Assembly: GCA_023078555.1 (NCBI GenBank)
Contig: CM041196.1
Coordinates: 1,116,001-1,180,000 of the forward strand
Origin: Ulva prolifera
Lineage: Eukaryota > Chlorophyta > Ulvophyceae > Ulvales > Ulvaceae
Direction: 5' to 3'
DNA length: 64,000 nt
How positions within the stretch are numbered: position 1 is the first letter of the stretch; each line of letters starts with the position of its first letter. A model generated the notes under the pieces. The model was not told the DNA's origin. It saw only the letters and a program-made list of their open reading frames with translations, and did not search any database. This document shows positions 33,920-43,494 of this stretch, one piece after another. Made by a program: the position numbers and the translations under genes.

Positions 33920-36870
33920 CCCAGGAACACATCAGTATCCCAGAACGAGTTCAGTTGCCGCTGCAGCTGGTCGATCATCCGGTCCCCTCCGCCCGATCCC
34001 GCGGCTGCCACCCCGGCCAGAGCGGCCGCGACCACTGCCGCGGCTTCTGGCGCCGCCGCCGCTGAATTTTGAGTCCAATCAGACCACCCTGTCGACGAGT
34101 CCGTGTGGAGGACACGGCGGGCAGAATGCATATGCCGTGCACCTGCTCCGGCGGAGGTGACAGCGTCGCCGCCGTCTCTGCCAGGATGCCCGACTGCAGC
34201 GTGCCGTCAATGTCGGGGGGTCCATGGCCGCGCCACGTCGGCATTCGATGGCCTGTTCGACGAAGCCATCGTTGAGGTCGCGCCGGAGGATCCCTGTGCG
34301 TACCGCGCATGCAAAGGCGCCGACGCCGCCACGCTGCTTCCGGACCTGTGCGTCCGCGTCTGCAACGATCCCTCGCGCGGGCCGAGCGCGGCCACACCTG
34401 CGAGCGGCGCCGTGGCAGCTGGCAGCGCCACATCCGCCTGCGGCATCGGGACTGTACGCCGCGTTGAGCCAACCTCGGACGGCGGCGTCCCCGCGAGCGC
34501 AGGCGGCCGCGCCGCAGGCGGCAGCCCGACTAGCCGAAGATCCGGCTTCGCTTTGGCTTGGCCTTGCCCACCTCCATCGCGCTGGCCAGGCCGATCATGT
34601 GAGGTGCGACAACAGTCGGAAGCGCGTACTCGTACTTACGAGTTCATGACGGAGTGCGGCACGGCGCCGTGCGAGAGGGCGCTGCCGTGCGCAGAGGGCA
34701 GCGCAGAGGCAGTGGTGGTGGGGTGGTGTGGTGGCCAAAGTCGACGGCACTGGCTCGCGTCGCTTGTGCCGCCTGCACAAACACCGCCGGCGATCAGCGC
34801 TTGCATGGGCCTCGTAGCGACAATGTCATGCCAGTTCTCATGGCACGCAGATGGCAAGCACGGCGGCACCATATACGTACACGATGCGTGGCCCTGCCCG
34901 CCCCCCGCATCTGCACCGACGCCCGGGCCTGGGTTATGCTCTGGTGATGTTTATGCCAACGGCGTTTGCGCTAAGAAGCACTTCAGGCGAAGAGGCCGCG
35001 TGGCAGCAGGGGCAGCGGCCCGAGGCGGAGCCGCGGCTGCAGAGCCCACGGTCTCACGGCGGACAGCAGCGGGCCACGCTTCACCGTAGCTTGCGGTCCA
35101 GCGAACATGGCATCCACTTCTGCGGGGTCCATCGCACGCTCCAGGCACTCCCGGCGGCACGGCAGCGCCTCCTCGGGGCATCCCGGCAGCGCCTCCTTGG
35201 GGCATCCCGGCAGCGCCTCCTTCACACCATACTGCACAGTCACGCAATCGCTCATTTCGCTGTCCTCGATGAAAAAACTGCACCCCAAAGCTCCCCGCAT
35301 TGCCTGGTGGCACCGGCGCCAGTTCAAAGTCAAACCCTTCGTCATCTTTGGCATGTTTGTGTGCGCGCAAATTTCTTGGGACGCTTCACGGTAATCATTA
35401 TAGGTTGTCGAGACGATGCGGCCCTGTTGGAGGGTCACATGTGCGAGAGTTACGCTGGTGCTCCGCGTAGCCTGTCCTCGACACGTCGGCAAGCTCCGCG
35501 GGCAAGCGCATGTGGCAGAAGACGGTATGCACGACCTTTGCGCGGCCGCTGTTCGCAATCTGCACTGGTCAGAGGAAGCTACGACAGTAGGTGAAGATGC
35601 AGTCTGCAGCAAGGCGTCAGGCGCGCTCTTGGCTTTACCTCAACCAGTGCGCGCCAGCGATGCACTTTTGAGGGCATACTGGTGGGGGACAGGCGTGGAC
35701 GGCCGTGCGCACCTGTGTGCTCTGGGCCTGGCAGACACATCATCATGGTGCAAGGTAGCAGGTGGCATCGGCACTGGAGGCCACTGCTCATCAAGCATCG
35801 GCACCAGCGCTGCTGCCCAGCTACGGCACAGCGCGGGTGCTGGTAGACAGTGCTGCGACTTACGGCTACCAGCACAGCACATCACAAACACCACAAAACT
35901 GTCGACCACACTCACTGCGCCTGCGAGTGTGCGTTTTCCACTGTTGGGCTTGTCAACATAGCGGTGGATGTGGCTATGCAGTGATGAACGCAAAATTGGT
36001 GGTGCTGCAGCATCAGAGCTGCCTCAAGTGTTTCGCGCAGTTGGTATCGAGAGTGCCGTGGCGCGCCACACCTTGCACACGGACGTCGTGCAGTGATTGC
36101 GCCAGCTTCAAGGCGGCCGACGGGCTGAGTGAGTCGCCATGCATTGTAACGTTTGTGCTTGAGGTCGAGGTCGTCGAGCCGAGAGTTACCTCCCTTGCTC
36201 ACTATGAAGGCATCCGGTAGGAGTAGCAGGCACGGCCGTGGCTTCGGGGGGAGCAGCTCCTGTGCCTCTGCCTGGGAGAGGCGAGAGCGCCTGCTTCATC
36301 ATGGCCACTGCAGTTTCCCTGCAGAGACACCGAGGGCAGAGATTCAGGCTTGCTGTGGTCGCCGTGTTTGTGATCACGGAGCACTGGGGTGTAATCGTCT
36401 GATGGAGACCACGCAAGGAATGGTGCAAAATGGTTTTGCTCAGACAGCAGCTGCACAGGCGCTGCACTGCAGTTCGTTCCAAGGTGCGTGTTCGATTGGC
36501 GTGCAGGAGGTGGTGCAGAACGCACTCGCAAGGACATCATGCCTTCTGTGGCATGGAACAGGGCCTCCAGCTGCATGTCTGGTGCGGAGGAAGAAATCAA
36601 GGCGCCCTGAGCATCAGTGTAGGCCAGGCGAGTCAAACCCCGAAGGTCCAGGTGGGCTCGCATTTCGATGTGTTTTGCAGCTGCCACTGCTGCACTTTGC
36701 AGTTGTTCAGCTGTGGTGACGACAGTGATTATTGTCACTGCATCCGGCGCTGCAGTGGGCGTGGCCTGTGTGGGGCTGGTGGTTTGCAGCAATCCCCGAC
36801 CGCCAGAAGCAGGCACATTGTTGGCGTCAAAAGGTAAGCCTCCGACATGCTGGTGTTGGGGAGTCGCGTC
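33920..36870 (-). CDS. Candidate receptor ectodomain and transmembrane exons upstream of the kinase remnant
   Basis: On the minus strand, exon 36870-36526 (115 codons, acceptor GCGCAG, donor GTGCGT, phase 0) reads VTIITVVTTAEQLQSAAVAA, continues with an RAHLDLRGL block, and ends at ATEGMMSLR. This resembles the N-cap of right-handed beta-helix ectodomains. Exon 34061-33920 encodes an Ala-rich hydrophobic segment (EAAAVVAAALAGVAAAG), then a basic/polar juxtamembrane stretch DRMIDQLQRQLNSFWDTD. The kinase P-loop exon follows within 100 bp. Between them, coding-like frames occur at 35612-34983 (with an 8-residue repeat KEALPGCP) and about 34230-34130, but joins are unresolved. I infer a receptor-like kinase whose kinase part has decayed. 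Confidence 0.45.
35160..35222. repeat. 24-bp tandem repeat, about 2.6 copies
   Basis: The unit CGGCAGCGCCTCCT(C/T)GGGGCATCC repeats from 35160. On the minus strand it translates as KEALPGCP repeats inside the candidate receptor gene. Confidence 0.85.
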
Positions 36871-37412
36871 CTGCGCAGGGCAGGACTTGCGTTCACATAT
36901 CTTGCTTGATGGGTGGTCCTGGATAGGTGACGCAGCTAAGGACGTGCCAAAGTAGGGCCGATTGAGATGCCAGTCACTGTTGGAGGATACAGACTAGGTG
37001 TCGTCGGAGGTCCCGCTGTAAGCACTCGACGAGACACACCGCCTTGTCACAGCCACGCAGTCCAGCATACCGTGCAGTGTGCCCGATTCCAGATTGGACA
37101 ATAATTCAGCATGTGTGGTTTTGATATCCGATGGCAGCCCTGAACGTGCTGCACAGCGAAGCAACACTGCTTTGCAGGAGACCTGCAGGCCTGATGTGCT
37201 TCCACATTACTCGCCAGGCCTGCATCCACCTCGCAACAGCATCTGGCATTACCATGACAAAGATATTGAGGCACCTGCTGCTGAATGCAGCGTCTCCCGC
37301 ACGATGCCTGATCATGCGACTGCCTTGCGCATGGCCGCTATCCCATGCAGGGTCAGCGACAGCCAAGCACCGACAAAGCCGCAGAAGTGCTGCCTAGATT
37401 CAGTAACAGATT

Positions 37413-37997
37413 GTGAAGCATGGCGGACGTGCCGCAGTGGTTTGCGAGGTGCTTCTTGCTGGTAACACCTGTGACGAAGAGGTGAAGGCGTCCCACACAC
37501 TTGCAGCCCAGTTTCGGCCGCACAGGTGTGCCAGAGTTCTCTCAGTCAGAATTATGGGCACAACTCCGCAAGTGCGGATGTCGGACTCCACACGTGACAG
37601 CGATGGACCGATCTGTGCACATTCGACCCGCGGCATCTGCCTAATGTACCGGCGAGAGTGTCATGTGTGCACCACTGCATATTTTATGAGCCTCAAGCGC
37701 CTTCTTCGGGTTTGCTGTGATGTACACGGCGCAACGACCCGTGAACGCAGCAGTGGCAAACGACGCCCCACAACTGTCAAGCCGAGCGACGTACAAGTCG
37801 ATGAAAACGCATGGCCAAGCCAGTACCTGGTAGCGCGATCGGACTATCTATCCGGAGACATGAATCGCACCGGGACGTGGGGAGCGCAGGTGCAAGAGGC
37901 TGATGGTGCACCAATGGCCACAGTGACACGCAATACCCACGAGGGAGCACTCGACACTCTGACAATCATCCACATTCGATCAGGATGCAAGTCGTAG
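37413..37997 (+). other. Duplicated hypothetical ORF, copy B version (194 codons)
   Basis: Longest frame in the duplicated non-kinase part (starts KHGGRAAVVCEVLLAGN, ends IIHIRSGCKS). Copy A diverges in frame after about 85 codons. The domain is not recognised; a resemblance to ADP-ribosyltransferase-type segments was too weak to use. Confidence 0.3.
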
Positions 37998-38095
37998 CCA
38001 TTCCGCTAGGCTGAGACTCAGCTGCGGATCTTGGCGCTTCCCTGAGAATCTGCCGGTGTGGTTTTCGTTTTGGGACATTTTCACATGCTCTAGCG

Positions 38096-38416
38096 ATGTT
38101 TCCCGAGATACGTGTTGCACTGTTGGCGTACTGGCAAGATCGAGTTGCCGTGGTCGTGGCAAATTTCGATGTACATATGTTGCAAACTCAACACCCACGC
38201 AACAGCCAACAATACCTCCGATGGGGTACCCGCCTCGAATCGTTTATCCGTGAGGCGAGAGAACCCAGGCATCGCAGGTGGTCCCACGGTCGGTCCCTCG
38301 GAGGTTCCTTGTTCGGCCGTTTTCAGTTTTTCGTTTTGAGTGCACGTGTTGTACGCAGTACTGGCTGCTTCGCGACTTGGACAAGAACACATTTGAATGA
38401 TCATGCAACTGATTAA
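38096..38416 (+). other. Duplicated hypothetical ORF (MFPEIRVALLAYWQDR...), copy B
   Basis: Paralogue of 30959-31273, 106 codons, in frame throughout. Composition is protein-like in the first 65 codons. It may be an exon of a larger gene, since an acceptor-like CTCTAG precedes the ATG. Confidence 0.3.
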
Positions 38417-39858
38417 GAACAGTTCAAGGCCGAGCGTTGGTACGCTGTACGCAGCGTCTGACTGCGCCGCTGCTCGGCCGCTGCTCAGCGCAGCCTGCAG
38501 TGGTTTGCGAGCCCGCAGACTCCACGAACGCTGATGGCAAACGTTCAGCATGCAGTTTGAATGTCCTAGGCCGTGGTCAGAGAGTCCGGGCGGAGGGCTG
38601 GCCAGGCACGGCTGCATCGCGCACCTGGCCCTCGCCTTCGGTATCGAAGAGCGTACCACGCCATGCTAGCTCAGCCACTACACGCCGTGACTGCTCCCCG
38701 TATGCTCACCACCCGCGGTGGAGTGTGGCCTGCATGAGCTGCCAGGCCGCAGTGCTGCTCGCGTCTGGCGCCACGGCGCGGGGCCCCTTTGCAGCGGCGC
38801 GAGCTTGCCCAGTACAAAGTAGGACACTCTCGAATCGTACGGTCTCAATTACTAGTCTATTGCTAGTCTCGACCAGTCAACCGATGCGATCATGACGAGC
38901 AGCGAATGGCCAGATCAGCGCGGGCTTGCAAATGCATGTGCATCGATCATCGTGCGTATGTGTCTCTGTCAGGTCTTCGAGGGACGGAACAGCGGTATTA
39001 CATCGGACGGTATCGTGTTGATCTGGCGATACAAGGGTTGCCTGCGCGTGCATGGACGGGTGATCACCCCGCAGGCCACTTGAAATTGTCGCGCTTCATC
39101 GACCGCGTGTCGCAACTTCAGTCAGGGCGAAGCACTTGAGACGCGCAAGCTCGCCTTCTGCTTCAAGTCGTTCCACACAGGAACGTTGTGTTGAGAAGGA
39201 TACACAGGGCCAGTGTCGCACGCAGGTGGCGGCCAGCCTGGCACAGAGTTAAGGCAGCGGCGACAGCCGGCCGGTCCTAGCTACCTAGCTAGGTTATACC
39301 ACGGGACCACCAGTCCCGTCAGAACTGCCTTGCCCGCGTGGCATGTCATACGCGGGCCAGCAGCGTGAAGCTGTCACGCCACGGCGGGGCAGAGCGTCGT
39401 ACGTGAAGAGGCCGCGCATCGCGCTCTCTCGGAACTGCCGTCGAGAGACAGCTCCCGCGGGAGCCCCTGCAGCCACATCAGCAAGCCTGTTGAGGGACGT
39501 GAACGCAGCCGGGCCGACGCGTCCATATATGGTTCATGCGGCAGCACGACATGGCTTGTGTGGTCACCTGTCGCCATGCGCAGCGGGTGTGTTGACCTGG
39601 ATCCGTTCGAACGGCGGCGAGGCCTTTGGGTTTGGCTTTAACAGGTGCACCCCGCCGACTGCATCTTGTGCCTGATGGTAGCAAATGCTACAGGGTGCAG
39701 GTGCGTCACGGTGTGGCGTCTTGTCGCTGCGGAGTGTACAGGAACGCGTACTCATATCCCTCCACCATCCAGTCGTGGCGATGCTGACCCTGGGGTTCTG
39801 CACATCTGCTAGCCATGCACGCTGGCTTCAAAGATGGTATCACACATACATACACGAG

Positions 39859-39962
39859 GGCTGTGGTACGTGTTCGTGCCTAGCCCAGTGCCATGAATGA
39901 GTGAGTGGATTTGTGAGTGGTTTCCGAGAAACGGTCCGATGCGCGGCCTCTCTCCTTTGTAG
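39859..39962 (+). repeat. Dispersed repeat, copy 2
   Basis: Matches the reverse complement of 3672-3773. It lies within the 0.5 kb block that distinguishes duplication B from A. Confidence 0.7.
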
Positions 39963-40523
39963 CGCCACATATGCATCACGCAGCACAGCGCCACAGCCCG
40001 CGGCAGGTATTGCGGCCGCAGACATGCACACTGCTTCACCATCTGTCGCATGCAGCCCAAATCGTCTGCGATGCCCCAGCCACCTGACTGCATTGAGACA
40101 GCGCCGTCGTGGTCTGGAGCCGTGTGAAGCATTTCAGCACGATTCAAGCGCGGATCTCCGACACAAAGCGCTTGCATCCACATCCATGCGCTCCACTCGT
40201 CATATTGAAGGCCTGTGGCACAGCCCAGAGACGCACAGGCAACTCACACATATACAAAAACAGTCAATGCCCTCTCAAAGTGGCGCTTTGGCAATGCCGT
40301 CGGTTACATGCATATGGATGTACCGAAACACTCTCGATTCACTGGGTTCGGCCATCTGCTATTCGCACAGTGCCAGGGAGGGTTTAATCTATCATCTGTC
40401 AGGCAGTTCGGTCAGCTGTGCAGAGAAGGCCTTCGACGACCGCAACAGGGCCTCACGCATGGTCACGCCGTATGACTCGGCGGCTGCTACGCAGACTCGA
40501 CCATACCCTTGACCCTTGACCAA

Positions 40524-40544
40524 CCCCCCCCCCCCCCCCCCCCC
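40524..40544. repeat. C homopolymer tract of about 21 nt
   Basis: An uninterrupted C run on the + strand in duplication B, absent from the equivalent place in copy A. Confidence 0.8.
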
Positions 40545-40754
40545 GACACTCTCCTCAAAAACAGAAACACATGCCTCTTCGCTCACAGGACCCCGCGGCG
40601 CTGCTGATGCAGAAAGGCACCATCTTCTCACATACTCTCTAACTCTCGCATACGCACCACCGCGCTTGTTACATTGCACCCCGGTGAATGCATGTGGGCC
40701 GCGTGGTGGGCCACCCCACCCCCCTCTCGGCCGGTGTAGCGGTGGGTTACCCAC

Positions 40755-40854
40755 AGTGTTGGGTCGTCTGGCCCGATCACATAGAGCACTTCCGAATATT
40801 CAGGTCTGGTTCCTGGGTAGCAATCCTGGAAATGCTACACAGCGACCCAACACT
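40755..40854. mobile_element. MITE-like element with perfect 12-bp terminal inverted repeats
   Basis: AGTGTTGGGTCG at the left end is the exact reverse complement of CGACCCAACACT at the right end, 100 bp in all. Flanks GGTTACCCAC and GGTCCCGCAC match at 7 of 10 positions, consistent with an eroded target duplication. It has no coding capacity. Confidence 0.75.
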
Positions 40855-41798
40855 GGTCCCGCACCCGCGGTGCACATGCATCACACAGTCTGCAGCGCAG
40901 GCGGCGCTGGCCGCACACTACAGGGTCATCACGCTGTGGCGGCGCCTGTGTGACGGTGGGGCCCGCGCCTCGTGCGGCGCCGACGTGCTCACCTGGCGCT
41001 CCCGCTTTCGCGCCGGCGGAGGAGGCGCCGCCGTCGCGGAGCCGCAGCATGGCCCGCTCCCCGCCGCTGCCGCCTCCTCCGCCCCTCCAGCATCAACAGT
41101 GGTGGCGTCGCCGCTGTCTGATGTGGCGGCAGCCGCACACGCCAGCGGACCGCTCCCGGTGGCGCAGATATCTGAGCTCAGTATCCGGAACGGCGGCGGG
41201 CAGGCGCCCTCCGTCGCCTCGCTGGCGCTCGCGCGCTGAAACACGGCATGCGCTGCATGCGCTTTGTGGCTGTGTGTATTCCGGAGCGCAGCGCAGTGCG
41301 AGGTGGCTGTGCCGGCGGGGCCCGGCGCCGAGATGGCGATCGCAGGGTGGGAGCCGCCAGCTGAGCCTTGTGCCTACATGCGTGCCTGACTGTGACGACA
41401 GGCTCGCATGAAAGTCAAACATATCTGCCAGTGCAGCGGGGAGTCGAGCTGGGAGCAGGCACACAGGCGCATGTATGCATGTGATGCATCGCCAGGATGT
41501 GTTCCGTACCAGGTCTGCCGAGGCAGTGCCGCCACGTGCGCCCGCCGGTGCGGACGCCACGACACCTTCATGCCGTCGGGCGCATCGCGCATGGCCGCCA
41601 TGCATCTCTGCCACATCTGTGCATTTCCGCGTCTGCGCCGCGGCGCCGCATGCTGCGGCGTCCGCGCCCGGGCTGCCATCCGGCGTACAGGCGGGCTGAG
41701 CTGGAGCTCGTAGCACGGCAGCGACTGCCTCTGCCTGCACGTTCACTTGTGCATCAGTTCAGTGCAAATGGCATGAAGTGGTCGTGAGAGGCAGACAG

Positions 41799-43440
41799 TC
41801 AAGCGAGAGGTGGGGGGGGCACCAGCTGGGGGCCAGTGAGCCGTGAGAAGTCCTCTTGGCGGCGCGGCTGCCGCTCGGACGGCGGGCCTGCGGCTTCGCA
41901 GGGGCAGCACCCGGCCTCAAACATCCCGCACTCACCCTCCGCCATGCACAGCTCCTCCGCCGCGAGCTCGTCCGGGTCGTCGCGCCGCCCCGCCGGCCGC
42001 AGCAGCGGCGGCACGTCGGCGACGCCGGCGGCGGCCGCCGCCGCCTCCGCGGCGAGCAGCGCGTCCGCCGCGGCCGCGACGCCGGTGAGCGCCGCGAGCT
42101 GCGGCAGGCCGGTGCGGTGCGCCGGGTCCGGTGCGAGCGCGCGCTCCGCGATGTCGGCCCACAGCGGCACCGCCGCGGTGCCGCGCAGCGCGTCGAGCAG
42201 CTCGTCGAGAACCGCCGGACGGCGGCCCGACGCGAGCGCGGCCGCAAACTCCCCAATCGCCGCGTCGGTCGTGTGGTACAGCGCCTGGTGGAACAGCCGC
42301 GTGAGCTTCAGCTCCAGCAGCAGCACGCCGAAGCTCCAGCAGTCTGCGGCGGCGGTGTCGTACGTCGGCGCGCCAGCCCCGGCCGCCGCAGCGACGGTCC
42401 CCGAGCGGTGCACCTCCGGGGCCCGCGTGAACAGCGACCCCATGAGCCCCCGCCGGCGGCCAAGGGTCTGCGCGCCGCCCCAGTCTGCGAGCTTCACGTC
42501 GTGGGCGGCAGTGAGGAGGATGTTGGAGGCCTTGAGGTCGCAGTGCGCGATCCCGCGGCCGTGCGCATGCATGAGGGCGGAGGCGAGCTGCTGTGCGACG
42601 CGCGCCTGTGTGGCCTCAGAGGTGGGGTTGTGGAGGAGGAACTGCTCGAGGTCGCCGCCGGCGTAGGCGGGTGTGGCCAGGGCGGTGACGGACGTCGTTG
42701 TGGCGAGGGTGCGTGACGGGCAGATGACTGCGGTGAGTTCGACAATGTTCGGGTGGCCGGCGCCGGCTTGGAGGATGTCGATGGCGATTGCGTCGCGAGT
42801 GAGCGCGCTCCTGCTCTTGGGCATGGCCAGCTTGATGGCACATGGGCCGTGGCTAACGAGGCCGGATGGCCCTGAGCGGGTGTTGGCTTGCAGAACCTGC
42901 GCGGTGCTTCGTCGTGACATAAGCGACTTGCTCAGCCTACCCGGACTCAACGACTCCAGGTTGTGATCATGTATGTATGTAGACTGCTAGAGACTGCGGT
43001 GCAAATCGGCAGGCCGTAGCGGCAATGCTGTGTATCGGTTGTCGCCGCGACAAGACGACAGTGAATTGACACTGGGTCATCGCCCACCGCGGACGCAGAC
43101 ATACACTTCGATTTGTATATGAAGTCGTGGGAGCCAAAAAGTGTGCGTTTGCATACGATGGGGCCGCATGACTTGCGTTCTTACGGATCACAGTGGATCT
43201 GGTGCATCATCCAGGTCTGTGACACTGACAGTCCGTGACTCCAAACGGGGGGCACGCAGCCGACAACACACATATTCATTCGGACGTAAGAGGTGTGGAA
43301 ATATTTTATCATCTGGAAACACACCACGCCGTGAGCGCCTTTGCCGAGCACTGACATGCCTTCGACCTCGAGCTCGAGACCTTTCAACGCCAGGCCTTCG
43401 AGCTCACGGCCAAGGAATCCCACCCATACACGATTTGAGG
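41799..43440 (-). CDS. Protein kinase, DWG variant, 5' end not identified
   Basis: Two exons: 43440-43325 (P-loop, SVLGKGAHGV) and 42896-41799 (366 codons including stop). The phase-0 join restores GKGAHGVVLQAN. N-lobe: CAIKLAM supplies the ATP-site lysine. Catalytic loop: GIAHCDLKASNIL near 42540, so HCD replaces HRD. The metal-binding motif is ADWGG instead of DFG. Activation-segment end is RAPEV. A Trp-Ser-Phe-Gly-Val-Leu-Leu F-helix block and PAHRTGLPQL follow. The C-terminal extension is Ala/Pro/Cys-rich. The Ser/Thr or Tyr specificity cannot be told. Upstream minus-strand sequence (LQTLAQVISKTSAMLKAIPRD, about 43560-43495) looks coding but lacks the membrane exon seen beside copy A. The N-terminus is therefore unresolved. 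Confidence 0.82.
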
Positions 43441-43494
43441 CTGCTGCAGGGCGATCTGATGCCTCGTTCTGCGCGCACACATGAATCCATGCGG

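Larger units (their letters stand above)
36996..43494 (+). repeat. Segmental duplication, copy B
   Basis: Direct partner of 29854-33917, about 3.1 kb downstream of copy A's end. It is the longer copy (6.5 kb versus 4.1 kb) and contains the intact kinase exons, the best-preserved MITE (40755-40854) and a 0.5 kb block (39590-40090) absent from copy A. At its right end homology stops at 43494, in the kinase gene's upstream intron. Confidence 0.9.

Noticed and set aside
34103-35089. Plus-strand 328-codon ORF opposite the candidate receptor exons
   Set aside because: One segment (FDGLFDEAIVEVAPEDP) looks protein-like. The rest is low-complexity and there are no partner exons, whereas the minus strand continues into the kinase P-loop exon.
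37413-37720. ADP-ribosyltransferase (PARP) domain
   Set aside because: Only scattered residues matched from memory, with no H-Y-E triad in a convincing context.
38906-39139. Small nuclease-like segment (YYIGRYRVDLAIQG) in duplication B
   Set aside because: It resembles a beta-hairpin found in some endonucleases, but the catalytic continuation is missing. Copy A is frameshifted by a 13-bp deletion at the same place.
41856-42716. Plus-strand ORFs of 276 and 286 codons
   Set aside because: Antisense shadows of the kinase exon, with biased Arg/Ser or Arg/Gly composition.
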